64,000 nt of DNA from JAJXWB01 sp039808645 (GCA_039808645.1 JBDHTL010000001.1:29525-93524), one strand, 5' to 3'. Shown: positions 53,335 to 62,415, counted from the first letter of the stretch. Notes: a model not told the origin generated them from the sequence alone. Translations and numbers: made by a program.

Positions 53335-54951
53335 ATGGAAAGAACCTCCGTCTTCGACCTCTTCGCCGCCGCCGCCGCGCGCAATCCGCAGGGCGCCTTT
53401 CTCTGCGTTCTGTCGGAGACGGCCGATGTCTACGGCATAGCGCCGGGCGAGATCAGCTACGCGCAGGCGCTCGCGAGCACGCTCGCCCTGTCGCGCGCGT
53501 ACGAAAGCGCCGGCTTCGGCGCCGGCCAGCGCGTCGGCGTTCTCGTCGAGAACCGCCCGGCCTTTTTCTATCACTGGTTCGCGCTCAACCGCCTCGGCGT
53601 GTCGGTCGTGCCGATCAATCCCGATCTGCGCGCGACCGAGATCGAGTACATGATCGCGCATTCGGAAATGTGCGCAGCGGTCGTCATCGCCTCGCGCCGC
53701 AAGGATCTCGAACAGGCGGCGGCCGCCGTCGGCCGCGCGCTGCCGCTGATCGACGCCGACGGAACGCCCGCGCCGCTCGCAACGCCGGCCAGGCCGGCAA
53801 TGCCCACCGCCGACACGGAATGCGCCCTGCTCTACACGTCCGGCACGACGGGTCGTCCGAAGGGCTGCATCCTGGCCAACGAATATTTCCACGTCTGCGG
53901 CGACTGGTACGCGCAGACGGGCGGCATGATCGCGCTGCGCCAGAATTGCGAGCGCATGATCACGCCGCTGCCGCTGTTCCACATGAACGCCATGGCCTGT
54001 TCGACCGCAGGCATGTTGAGCGTGGCCGGCTGCCTCACGTTCGTTGACCGTTTTCATCCGAGGACATGGTGGTCTTCGGTGCGCGAGAGCCGGTCGACTA
54101 TTCTGCATTATCTCGGCGTCATGCCAGCCATGCTGATGGCTGCGCCCGAAGACCCCTCGGATCGGATGGACGACATCCGCTTCGGCTTCGGCGCCGGCGT
54201 CGATCGCGCCCTGCATGCGCCCTTCGAACGGCGCTTCGGCTTTCCGCTGATCGAAGCCTGGGCCATGACGGAAACCGGCTCCGGCGCCGTCATTTCCGCG
54301 CATGAGGAGCCGCGCCACGTCGGCACGAATTGTTTCGGCCGCGCGACGCCGCAGGTCGAAACGCGCGTCGTGCTTGAGGACGGGTCGGACGCGCCGCCGG
54401 ACACGCCGGGCGAATTGCTGGTGCGGCGCGCGGGAGATAATCCGCGCTTCGGCTTCTTCCGCGAATATCTGAAGGACCCGGAAGCGACTGCGGAAGCCTG
54501 GGACGGCGGCTGGTTTCATACGGGCGACGTCGTGCGGCGCGCCGCAGACGGCTCGTTCCATTTCGTCGATCGCCGCAAGAACGTCATCCGCCGCTCCGGC
54601 GAGAACATCAGCGCGGTGGAAGTGGAAGGGGTGCTGCAGCGCCATCCCGCGATCAAACAGGTCGCCTGCGTCGCCACGCCCGACGCCGTGCGCGGCGACG
54701 AGGTTCTGGCGCTGATCGTGCTCAACGATCCGAAGCCCGCCGACGAGGCCGCGCTTGCGCGAGACATCGCGGCATCCTGCCTGTCGCGTCTCGCCTATTA
54801 CAAGGCGCCGGGCTGGATCGCCTTCGTGCCGTCGATCCCGCTCACCGGCACGCAAAAAATCCAGCGCGGCGCGCTGAAGCAATTGGCGCAGGAGCGAATG
54901 GACGCGGGCGCCTGCCACGATACGCGCAGCCTGAAGAGACGCAGCGCATGA
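53335..54951 (+). CDS. AMP-forming acyl-/aryl-CoA ligase
   Basis: The 538-residue ANL-family enzyme has the ATP motif LLYTSGTTGRPKGC (near residue 164), the AWAMTETGSG motif (near 306) and the hinge with catalytic lysine near the C-terminus (GTQKIQRGALKQL). It activates a carboxylic acid as its CoA ester. Its place between the oxygenase and the thiolase-fold gene indicates that the pathway acid is handled as a CoA thioester. It overlaps the next gene by ATGA. Confidence 0.9.
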   Translation: MERTSVFDLFAAAAARNPQGAFLCVLSETADVYGIAPGEISYAQALASTLALSRAYESAGFGAGQRVGVLVENRPAFFYHWFALNRLGVSVVPINPDLRATEIEYMIAHSEMCAAVVIASRRKDLEQAAAAVGRALPLIDADGTPAPLATPARPAMPTADTECALLYTSGTTGRPKGCILANEYFHVCGDWYAQTGGMIALRQNCERMITPLPLFHMNAMACSTAGMLSVAGCLTFVDRFHPRTWWSSVRESRSTILHYLGVMPAMLMAAPEDPSDRMDDIRFGFGAGVDRALHAPFERRFGFPLIEAWAMTETGSGAVISAHEEPRHVGTNCFGRATPQVETRVVLEDGSDAPPDTPGELLVRRAGDNPRFGFFREYLKDPEATAEAWDGGWFHTGDVVRRAADGSFHFVDRRKNVIRRSGENISAVEVEGVLQRHPAIKQVACVATPDAVRGDEVLALIVLNDPKPADEAALARDIAASCLSRLAYYKAPGWIAFVPSIPLTGTQKIQRGALKQLAQERMDAGACHDTRSLKRRSA

Positions 54952-56117
54952 GGCGGCGCCAGTCCTACAAGGGCGTGGTTGCGGCTGCGCCGATTACCAT
55001 TCCCTACGAGCGTTTCTCGATCCACGGCGCGCATTGGTGGATCGGCCGCGCCTTGCGCGCTCTCGCTGAACAGGCGCATCTGAAGCCCGCCGACATCGAC
55101 GGCTTCTCCGTCTCCTCCTTCACCGTCGGCCCGGATACGGCGATCGGGCTCACACAGCATTTCGGATTGAGCCCGCGTTTTCTCGATCATCTGCCGCTCG
55201 GCGGCGCGAGCGGCGTGGTCGGCCTGCGTCGCGCCGCGCGCGCCGTGCAGGCCGGCGACGCGGACATCGTCGCCTGCGTGGCGGCCGACGCCAATCACGT
55301 CGATAGTTTCCGCCGCACCTTGTCCACCTTCTCGCGCTTCGCGCAGGACGCCGTCTATCCCTATGGCTCCGGGGGCCCCAACGCCTCCTTCGCGCTGATT
55401 ACCCGCGACTACATGAACCGCTTCGGCGCGACGCGCGAGGACTTTGGCCGCATCTGCGTCGCGCAGCGCGAGAACGCGCTCGCCTATCCCCACGCGCTAA
55501 TGAAGAAGAAACTGACGCTCGACGAATACATGGGCGCGCGCGCGATTTCCGATCCCATTCATCTCTTCGATTGCGTCATGCCCTGCGCCGGCGCGGAAGC
55601 CTTCCTCGTCTGCACGGAAGAGCGCGCGCGCGATCTCGGCCTGCCTTTCGTGAATATCCTCTCGACCATCGAGCGCCACAACGCCTTCATGGACGATCCG
55701 ATCCAGTACCGCGGCGGCTGGGTTGTCGATCTCGAAGAGTTCTATGGTCTCGCCGAGGTAAAGCCCGAAGACGTCGATCTCCTCCAGACCTACGACGATT
55801 ATCCCGTCATCTCGCTCATGCAGATCGAGGATCTCGGTTTCTGCAAGAAAGGCGAGGCGGCAGCTTTCGTTCGCACGCGAGACCTCACCTATCGCGGCGA
55901 CTTTCCGCACAACACGTCCGGCGGTCAATTGTCGGTCGGCCAGGCGGGCGCCGCGGGCGGCTATCTCGGACTCGTCGAGGCCATGCGGCAATTGTGCGGC
56001 CTTGCCGGCGCGAACCAGGTGAAAGAAGCGGAAGTTGCGCTCGTCTCGGGCTTCGGCATGATCAATTACGACCGCGGCCTCGCCAGCGCCGCCGCCCTGC
56101 TTGCGAAGGCGTCATGA
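54948..56117 (+). CDS. Thiolase-fold protein without thiolase catalytic residues, Ltp2-like aldolase candidate
   Basis: The 389-residue protein has the SCP2/Ltp-type thiolase fold. The expected nucleophilic cysteine (CASG) is Gly86 in GGASG, the HDCF histidine position is Tyr282 in YDDYP, and the GHP loop reads GGQLSVGQAG. It therefore should not act as a normal thiolase. The same loss, with tyrosine in place of histidine, is known from Ltp2 of steroid breakdown, a retro-aldolase that needs a DUF35 partner, and a DUF35 domain is encoded by the next gene. I infer C-C cleavage of a 3-hydroxyacyl-CoA. Confidence 0.8.
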   Translation: MRRRQSYKGVVAAAPITIPYERFSIHGAHWWIGRALRALAEQAHLKPADIDGFSVSSFTVGPDTAIGLTQHFGLSPRFLDHLPLGGASGVVGLRRAARAVQAGDADIVACVAADANHVDSFRRTLSTFSRFAQDAVYPYGSGGPNASFALITRDYMNRFGATREDFGRICVAQRENALAYPHALMKKKLTLDEYMGARAISDPIHLFDCVMPCAGAEAFLVCTEERARDLGLPFVNILSTIERHNAFMDDPIQYRGGWVVDLEEFYGLAEVKPEDVDLLQTYDDYPVISLMQIEDLGFCKKGEAAAFVRTRDLTYRGDFPHNTSGGQLSVGQAGAAGGYLGLVEAMRQLCGLAGANQVKEAEVALVSGFGMINYDRGLASAAALLAKAS

Positions 56118-57349
56118 CCGAGCCGCTCGTTCGCCCCAAGCGCAAGGACCCGCTGAAGCGCACGCGCCTGCCGTTGTCGCCGCCCGGCGCGCGCAGCCGC
56201 ACGGCGCTGGGCCTCGCGACCGCCGCCGCGCAAGGGCGCTTCATGCTGCAGGTCTGCCAGGATTGCGCGAAGACGATCTATCCGCCGCGCGACGCCTGCC
56301 CCGGCTGTTTCGCGCCGGCGCCGCCCTTCTGCGACGTCCCCGACGGCGGTGTCCTCCTGGCCGTCACCACCATCCGCACCTCGACCGACGCCTATTATCG
56401 CGAGCGCATGCCCTGGCGCGTCGGCACGGTGCGTCTCGATTGCGGACCGTCGGTCGTCGCGCATGTGCACGGCGATTGCGCGGAAGGCGATCGCGTGGCG
56501 ATGAGCCTCAAGCTCGATCGCAGCGGACAGGCGGCGGCTTTCGCGCTGCCGGCAAGGGAAACGCCCGACATGGCCGACGACAAGCAATTGCGGGAGATGA
56601 CCTGCGATCCGAAATTCCGCCGCGCGCTGGTGACGGACGGCCGCACCGCCGTCGGTCAGGCCTGCGCGAAAGCCCTGTCGGAGGCCGGTTGCACGATTGT
56701 CTTCGTCGGCATTGCCGACGCCTGGAAGCCTTTCCCCGGCGAGGAGGCGCTGCGCAAGACAGCGAACGTCGAGATCGTGCCGCTCGATCTCACCAATTCC
56801 GAATCCGTCGGCGATCTCGCCGCCGACATCGGCGGGCGCGTCGACATCGTCGTCAACACCGCCGAGCATGTGCGCCCGGGCGGCATCATGGCGCGCAAGG
56901 GTCTCGTGGTCGCGCGCGAGGAAATGGACGTGCGCTATTTCGGCCTGATGCGCCTTGCGCAGGCTTTCGGTCCCGCCTTGCGCTTTCGCGGCGCGGACGG
57001 CGTGAATTCGGCGGCCGCCTTCGTCAATTTCCTGTTCGTGCACGCGCTCGCCAACTGGCCGGAATTCGGCGCCTATTCGGCGACCGAGGCCGCCTGCCTC
57101 TCCGCATCGCATTCGTTGCGCGCGGAGCTGCGGCCGGGCGGCGTCAAGTTCATCAACATATTTCACGGGCCGCTCGAAACCGAATGGTTCCAGCCGCTGC
57201 CGCCGCCGAAGGTCGCGCCGTCCGCGCTCGCCAGGTCGGCGGTCGATGCGCTCAAGCGCGGGCTCGAAGACGTGTTCGTCGGCGATATCGCGCAGGATAT
57301 TCGCGAGCGCTTTCTCGCCGATCCCAAAACGCTCGAACGGGAGTTGTGA
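56114..57349 (+). CDS. DUF35 (zinc ribbon/OB fold) fused to a degenerate SDR
   Basis: In this 411-residue protein, residues 25-145 form a DUF35 domain with a zinc ribbon (Cys48, Cys51, Cys62, Cys65) and an OB fold that partners thiolase-fold enzymes. Residues from about 165 form an SDR-like domain. The glycine motif is altered (VTDGRTAVGQA), and the catalytic YXXXK is Tyr321-XXX-Glu325, so it is probably not an active dehydrogenase. In benzylsuccinate degradation BbsA is a DUF35 protein and BbsC an inactive SDR partner of BbsD; here both are joined. It overlaps the thiolase-fold gene by ATGA. Confidence 0.85.
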   Translation: MTEPLVRPKRKDPLKRTRLPLSPPGARSRTALGLATAAAQGRFMLQVCQDCAKTIYPPRDACPGCFAPAPPFCDVPDGGVLLAVTTIRTSTDAYYRERMPWRVGTVRLDCGPSVVAHVHGDCAEGDRVAMSLKLDRSGQAAAFALPARETPDMADDKQLREMTCDPKFRRALVTDGRTAVGQACAKALSEAGCTIVFVGIADAWKPFPGEEALRKTANVEIVPLDLTNSESVGDLAADIGGRVDIVVNTAEHVRPGGIMARKGLVVAREEMDVRYFGLMRLAQAFGPALRFRGADGVNSAAAFVNFLFVHALANWPEFGAYSATEAACLSASHSLRAELRPGGVKFINIFHGPLETEWFQPLPPPKVAPSALARSAVDALKRGLEDVFVGDIAQDIRERFLADPKTLEREL

Positions 57350-57352
57350 GAC

Positions 57353-58150
57353 ATGGCCGGCTCTGACTTCTCCTCCGCCGATCTTCTCGCGTTCGCGGGC
57401 GCCGTGGCGAGCGGCGCCGTGCGCGTCGTCGATCTCACGCAAACGCTCGCGCCGGAATTTCCCGTCATCGTCCTGCCGCCCGAATTCGGACAGGCCGCGC
57501 CCTTCCGCGTCGAGGAAATCTCGCGCTACGACGAGCGCGGGCCCGGCTGGTACTGGAACAATTTCACGATGAGCGAGCATACGGGCACGCATTTCGACGC
57601 GCCGATCCACTGGATCACCGGCCGCGACCTGCCGGACGCCAGCGTCGACACGATCCCGCCCGCAAATTTCGTCGCGCCGGCCTGCGTGATCGACGTCAGC
57701 CGGCAATGCGCCGAAGACGCCGACTTCACGCTGAACGTCGCGCATCTCCTCGCCTGGGAGAAGGAGCATGGCGAGATTCCGAAACGCTCCTGGGTTCTCC
57801 TGCGCACCGACTGGTCGAAACTGCCGGGGCGCGCCTACGCCAACATGAAGGAGGACGGCGCGCATACGCCGGGACCTTCGCCCGAGGCGATGAAATGGCT
57901 GGTCGAGGCGCGCGACGTGCACGGCTTCGGCACGGAGACGATCGGCACCGATCACGGGCAGGCCTTCCACTTCAACCCGCCGCATCCCGCGCATCGCTAC
58001 ATTCACGGCGCCGGCAAATACGGCCTGCAATGCCTGTGCAATCTCGACCAATTGCCGCCGAAAGGCGCGATCATCTTTTCCGCGCCGCTGAAGATCAGGC
58101 AGGGCTCTGGCAGCCCGCTGCGCGTGCTGGCGCTGGTGGCGGATGAATGA
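57353..58150 (+). CDS. Cyclase-family metal hydrolase, isatin-hydrolase-like
   Basis: The 265-residue protein has the metal-binding HXGTHXDXPXH motif (His76, His80, Asp82, His86) of the KynB/isatin-hydrolase superfamily. As far as I can recall, its length, the LLAWEKEHGEI segment and the GSPLRVLALV end match isatin hydrolases more closely than kynurenine formamidase. It would open a cyclic amide such as isatin to isatinate, using manganese or zinc. It lies three bases after the fusion gene. Confidence 0.75.
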   Translation: MAGSDFSSADLLAFAGAVASGAVRVVDLTQTLAPEFPVIVLPPEFGQAAPFRVEEISRYDERGPGWYWNNFTMSEHTGTHFDAPIHWITGRDLPDASVDTIPPANFVAPACVIDVSRQCAEDADFTLNVAHLLAWEKEHGEIPKRSWVLLRTDWSKLPGRAYANMKEDGAHTPGPSPEAMKWLVEARDVHGFGTETIGTDHGQAFHFNPPHPAHRYIHGAGKYGLQCLCNLDQLPPKGAIIFSAPLKIRQGSGSPLRVLALVADE

Positions 58151-58158
58151 CCAGTCGC

Positions 58159-58260
58159 TGTCATTCCCGACGCTTGCCGAAGGCAAGCGATCGGGAATCC
58201 AGAACGCTCCTCCAACAATCTGCCGCGTGGATCTGGATTCCCGCTTGCGCGGGAATGACA
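58159..58260. repeat. Facing pair of REP-like palindromes
   Basis: Copy A at 58159-58203 begins TGTCATTCCCG and ends CGGGAATCCAGA, with an inner hairpin CGCTTGCC/GGCAAGCG. Copy B at 58232-58260 is the inverted element, TCTGGATTCCCG to CGGGAATGACA, with a shorter centre. They differ only in the middle. They form an extragenic palindromic repeat of a kind widespread in alphaproteobacteria, inside an otherwise tight operon. Confidence 0.85.
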
Positions 58261-58285
58261 TTCAGGGAGCGGAGAGGATCACGGC

Positions 58286-59017
58286 ATGACACGAACATTC
58301 CGCTCCATCGTCACCGGCGGCAATACCGGCATCGGCGCGGCCATCGCGCAGAAACTCGTTTCACGCGGGCATGAGGTCGTGTGCCTGTCGCGGCGCAAGC
58401 CGGACTGGAGCGACGCGAAACTCTCGTTCGTCGAGGTCGACCTGACCGACGCCGGCGCAACCCAGCAAGCTGCGCGGAAAATTCTCGACGGCGGCCCCAT
58501 CACGCATATCGTCCACAATGCCGGCGTCATCCGCGCGAAGCCGCTGGAGGACGTGCAACTCGACGATCTCGCGGCGCTGTCGCAGCTGCATCTGGGCGCG
58601 GCGATCGAACTGGCGCAGGCCGCGCTGCCCGGCATGAAGGCCGCGCGTTTCGGCCGCATCGTGCTGATTTCCTCGCGCGCGGCGATGGGGCTGCAGACCC
58701 GCACCGTCTATTCCGCGACCAAGGCCGGCATGATCGGCATGGCGCGCACCTGGGCGCTGGAGCTCGCGCCGCACGGCATTACCGTCAATGTCGTCTCGCC
58801 CGGCCCGATCGGCGATACGGAAATGTTCGAGAGCGTCATGTCGCCGGAATCGGAGCGCGCGAAGGCGCTCGCCAGGTCCATTCCGGTCGGCCGGCTCGGC
58901 CGTTCCGCCGACGTCGCGCGCGCCGTGGATTTTTTCTGCGACGAGGCCGCCGATTTCGTCACCGGCCAGACGCTGCTCGTCTGCGGCGGCGCCAGCATCG
59001 GCGCGCTGTCCATGTAG
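58286..59017 (+). CDS. Short-chain dehydrogenase/reductase, active type
   Basis: The 243-residue SDR has an intact TGGNTGIG cofactor motif, Ser130, and YXXXK as Tyr142/Lys146. It is the last gene of the Rieske operon, beyond the palindromic repeat. It could be the active partner of the degenerate SDR domain upstream, as BbsD is for BbsC, or an independent NAD(P)-dependent alcohol dehydrogenase. Confidence 0.88.
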   Translation: MTRTFRSIVTGGNTGIGAAIAQKLVSRGHEVVCLSRRKPDWSDAKLSFVEVDLTDAGATQQAARKILDGGPITHIVHNAGVIRAKPLEDVQLDDLAALSQLHLGAAIELAQAALPGMKAARFGRIVLISSRAAMGLQTRTVYSATKAGMIGMARTWALELAPHGITVNVVSPGPIGDTEMFESVMSPESERAKALARSIPVGRLGRSADVARAVDFFCDEAADFVTGQTLLVCGGASIGALSM

Positions 59018-59201
59018 GGCAGGTCGGCGCGCCCTAGCGATCGGCCGGCGTCGCGACGACGTTGATGCGCGGCGCGGGCGCGCCGCTGATCTGCGCGACC
59101 GGAGGCGCTCTCTTCGACTCGAGCCGAACGCCTTGCGCGGCGGGTTCCGCATCCGTACAATGTATCGAGACGGATATAGCAAGACAAGCGCTCAAGCGGC
59201 C

Positions 59202-59945
59202 ATGCGAACATCGACGGTCATTCTGGGCGCTGCTCTGGCGCTCTTGTCGGGCGCCTCCGCTCTTGCGGGGCAGACGCACGTCGCCGTGGCGGCGAACTTC
59301 ACCGCGCCGGCCAGGGAAATCGCCGCGCTGTTCAGGGCGAAATCCGGCCACGAAGCGCTGCTGAGCTTCGGCGCTTCCGGCCAGTTCTATACGCAGATCG
59401 CGCAGGGCGCGCCGTTTCAGGTCTTTCTGTCGGCTGACGACAAGCGGCCCAGGGAAGCGGTCGGCGCCGGCCTTGCGGTCGCCGAGAGCCGTTTCACCTA
59501 CGCCGTCGGCAGGCTCGTTCTGTGGAGCCGCAGCCTGGATCTGGCGAAAGGCGCAGAGACGCTGAAGGCCAACGCCTTCCTGAAACTGTCGATCGCCAAC
59601 CCGATAGCCGCGCCCTATGGCGCGGCCGCGGTCGAGACCATGAAGGCGCTCGGCGTCTACGAGGCGATCGAGCCCAAGCTGGTGCAGGGCAATTCGATCG
59701 CGCAGGCCTTCCAGTTCGTCGACACCGGCAATGCGGAACTGGGCTTCGTCGCGCTTTCGCAATTGGCCAACGTGACGGCCGGCTCGCGTTGGCTCGTGCC
59801 GCAATCGCTGTACCGGCCGATCTTGCAGGACGCGGTTCTGCTGAAGAAAGGCGCCGACGACGAAGCGTCGAAAGCCTTCATCGTCTTCCTCAAAGGTCCC
59901 GAAGCGCGAGCGGTCGTCGCGAAATTCGGCTACGGCCTGCCCTGA
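59202..59945 (+). CDS. modA: ModA-like periplasmic molybdate-binding protein
   Basis: The 247-residue protein has a signal peptide (about 1-22) and a ModA body (HVAVAANFTAPAREIAALF, LSFGASGQFYTQIAQGAPFQVFLSAD split over residues 25-75). It binds molybdate or tungstate for an ABC importer. modB and modC are not adjacent. In this window molybdenum is needed by SoeA. The ATG at 59202 gives the signal peptide; no clear ribosome binding site is seen. Confidence 0.88.
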   Translation: MRTSTVILGAALALLSGASALAGQTHVAVAANFTAPAREIAALFRAKSGHEALLSFGASGQFYTQIAQGAPFQVFLSADDKRPREAVGAGLAVAESRFTYAVGRLVLWSRSLDLAKGAETLKANAFLKLSIANPIAAPYGAAAVETMKALGVYEAIEPKLVQGNSIAQAFQFVDTGNAELGFVALSQLANVTAGSRWLVPQSLYRPILQDAVLLKKGADDEASKAFIVFLKGPEARAVVAKFGYGLP

Positions 59946-60027
59946 GCGCCCGCGGAATGCCGGTCGCCGCGCATGACCTGCGCGGCGCGGCTGTTCTTCG
60001 CTGACGCGTGCCGAGAATCCCAATTCG

Positions 60028-62106
60028 TCAGTAGGACATCCGCAGCCCGGCGTAGGCGCCGAGCCCCGGCGCCCGGAACCCGGTCGGGTTCTGGTATTGC
60101 TTGTTCAGCAGGTTGTCGACGCGCGCGGTCGCGGTCACGCCCTCAGCGAGATCGTAGGAACCGGCGACATTGACCAGCATGTAGCCTGGCGCCCTGAAGC
60201 GCGTGATCGAGAAGTCGCGCGTGCCGTCGATCCACGAGCTAACCCGCACGACGCTCGCCGACAGGCTGAGCTTGTCGATCGGCTTCCATGTCGCCTGCAC
60301 GCTCGCCTTGCGGCGCGGGCGTCGCAGAAGATCGGGCTGGGTCGTGCCCTCGACGGCCTGGCGCACCAATTCGCCCTGGATCGCCGCGGCGGTCGCCGCG
60401 ATCGGGCTGGCGTCGCGCGCCACCGTGTAGGTGTAGTCGCCGCGGATTGTCAGCTGGTCGAAGACGCGCGCCTGCGCGAAGGCTTCGACGCCGTAGGTCT
60501 TGCCGCTGCCGAGGTTGACCAGGGTGGAAGTGAAGGTCGCCGGATCGAATTGCGTGTTGATCAGGTCCTTGATGCGGTTGCGGAAGTAGGTCGCGCCGAA
60601 GCGGAAGCGATCGTCGAGCAGCGGCTGCTCGAATCCGACGTCGAAGCCCCGGCTCTGCTCGGGCTGCAATCTCGGATTGGCGAAATAGAAGAACGCCGGA
60701 TAGGAGACGTAGAGCTGGTTGAGCGTCGGCGCCTTGAAGCCGGTTCCGTAGCTCGCCTTCAGGATCGTGTCCGTCCACGGCATCCGGAACGACGGCGCGA
60801 CGCGATAGGTCGCGTGGCCGCCGAACTGGCTGTTGCGATCGCGCCTGGCGTTCGCTGTCAGGAAGAAGCGGTCGAGGACATTGCCGACATATTCGACATA
60901 GCCGGCGCTGTTGGTATAGGCGGCCGCCGTCGCCGTCTGCGACGGATCGAGCATCGGTATCGTCAGCCAGTCGCGCTGCGATTCCGCGCCGGCGATCAGC
61001 TTGTGGCCGCGCACGACCTCGAACTCGCCGCGCCAGTCGAATTTCGTCCGCTCGCCGATATATTGATAGGGCGGCTGATAGCCCGACGAGAAGAAGGTCG
61101 GCGTCTGGTCGCCGGGCTTGGCCCAGGTGTCGGACCGCATGTGCGACACGCCGAACAGGCTCCGGAAGCGGCCGTCGAACAGATTGGCCGTTCCCTCCGC
61201 GCGCACGTAGGCCTGCTTGTCGTGCTGCACGTCCTGCCGCGCATTCGGCGAACTGAAGGCGAAACCGTAGGGAAGACCGAAATCGTCGCTCGTGAAGCGC
61301 TGGCGGGAATCCGTGTAGCGGCCGATCAGATTGACGCCGAACATGTCGGTCAATTGTGCGCCGACCTTCGACGAGAAGGTGAGATTCTGGTAGGAATTGG
61401 CGTTGACCGGCACGCCGGGCGGCACGAGTTCCGGCGGCGTCGCCGGCAGGCTGCCGACGCTTTGGCGCTGGATATTGAAGGAATAATCGACGCGCTCCTG
61501 CGCGCCGCGCACGCCGATCGCCTGGTTGAGCGTGCCGAAGGAGCCACCCTCTGTGAAAGCCGTGAATCGTGCAGGGCCTTCGCCCTTCTTCGTGACGATC
61601 GAGATCACGCCGCCGATCGCGTCCGACCCGTAGAGGCCGCTCTGCGGTCCGCGCAGCACTTCGACGCGTTCTATGTCGCCGGCCAGCAATTGGCCGAAGT
61701 CGAACGTGCCATTGGCGGAAGCCGGATCGTTGACCTCGATCCCGTCGATCAGCACCTTCACATGATTGGCGTTCGTCCCGCGCATGAACACATTGGTGTA
61801 GCCGCCGGCGCCGCCGGTCTGCACGACGTTGAGACCGGGAATCGTCTGCAGGATTTCCGGCGCCGAGCGGCGCTGCATCCGCTGGATCTGTTCGGCAGTG
61901 ACGACCGTGACGGAACTGCCGGTCTGGTCGTTCGGCGTCGGCGTCGAATTGGCCACGACATTGATTTCTTCGAGCCGCTCGACGCGCTGGCCTTGCTGGG
62001 CGGAGACGCCGGGCGAAACGATCGCGAGGAGAGCGGCCGGCGCGACATGCGCCAGCGCGCGAAGGCGCGCCTTGCCGCGGGCGGCGGAACGGGACAGGGA
62101 ATGCAT
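60028..62106 (-). CDS. btuB: TonB-dependent outer-membrane receptor, BtuB-like
   Basis: The 692-residue protein has a long signal (about 1-36), a TonB box near EEINVVANST, a plug domain (about 60-165, with VEVLRGPQSGLYGSDAIGGVI) and a 22-strand barrel ending in LRMSY. It imports cobalamins or related corrinoids, judged from the cobalamin riboswitch in its leader and the neighbouring cbiZ. It is convergent with modA. Confidence 0.9.
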   Translation of the reverse strand: MHSLSRSAARGKARLRALAHVAPAALLAIVSPGVSAQQGQRVERLEEINVVANSTPTPNDQTGSSVTVVTAEQIQRMQRRSAPEILQTIPGLNVVQTGGAGGYTNVFMRGTNANHVKVLIDGIEVNDPASANGTFDFGQLLAGDIERVEVLRGPQSGLYGSDAIGGVISIVTKKGEGPARFTAFTEGGSFGTLNQAIGVRGAQERVDYSFNIQRQSVGSLPATPPELVPPGVPVNANSYQNLTFSSKVGAQLTDMFGVNLIGRYTDSRQRFTSDDFGLPYGFAFSSPNARQDVQHDKQAYVRAEGTANLFDGRFRSLFGVSHMRSDTWAKPGDQTPTFFSSGYQPPYQYIGERTKFDWRGEFEVVRGHKLIAGAESQRDWLTIPMLDPSQTATAAAYTNSAGYVEYVGNVLDRFFLTANARRDRNSQFGGHATYRVAPSFRMPWTDTILKASYGTGFKAPTLNQLYVSYPAFFYFANPRLQPEQSRGFDVGFEQPLLDDRFRFGATYFRNRIKDLINTQFDPATFTSTLVNLGSGKTYGVEAFAQARVFDQLTIRGDYTYTVARDASPIAATAAAIQGELVRQAVEGTTQPDLLRRPRRKASVQATWKPIDKLSLSASVVRVSSWIDGTRDFSITRFRAPGYMLVNVAGSYDLAEGVTATARVDNLLNKQYQNPTGFRAPGLGAYAGLRMSY

Positions 62107-62228
62107 GTGTATCTACTCGCAGCGAGCGTGGACCGTCACTGCGATCGATCACGACGGCCTGCGAACGGCAGGCGCCGAAACCTCTCCGAGACACCCCGCC
62201 CGAAGCCATCGCGCGTGACCACGACTGA

Positions 62229-62415
62229 TGGCAGGTCTCCTGGCTCGCGGGTCGCCGCCTCGAGCCGCCTTCCCGCGGAAATCCGCAGTGGCATGTCGGC
62301 TCTCGGCTCTCCGCCTACAGTTGCGGGGGCAGCCGCGGTTTTGGGCAAGCCGTCCATTCGGCAAGCCCGCACCGCATTCCCTTTTCAGCCCTTGCGGGCG
62401 CCATCGCGGCTACCT
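62229..62415 (-). ncRNA. Cobalamin riboswitch controlling btuB
   Basis: Read on the minus strand, the region has the conserved blocks in order: GAAAAGGGAATGCGGTG, GCTGCCCCCGCAACTGT, GCCACTG, GGGAAGGC, and the B12 box AGCCAGGAGACCTGCC. It ends about 120 bases before the btuB start. Adenosylcobalamin binding should reduce receptor synthesis. Confidence 0.95.

Noticed and set aside
54948..56117. Ordinary acetyl-CoA acyltransferase
   Set aside because: The nucleophilic cysteine and both catalytic histidine positions are replaced, so a normal thiolase call would be misleading.
59034..59170. Minus-strand frame ending at 59034 whose last 40 residues look protein-like
   Set aside because: It has no start codon or ribosome binding site close by and lies in the short gap before modA. 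It could be a gene remnant but cannot be supported.
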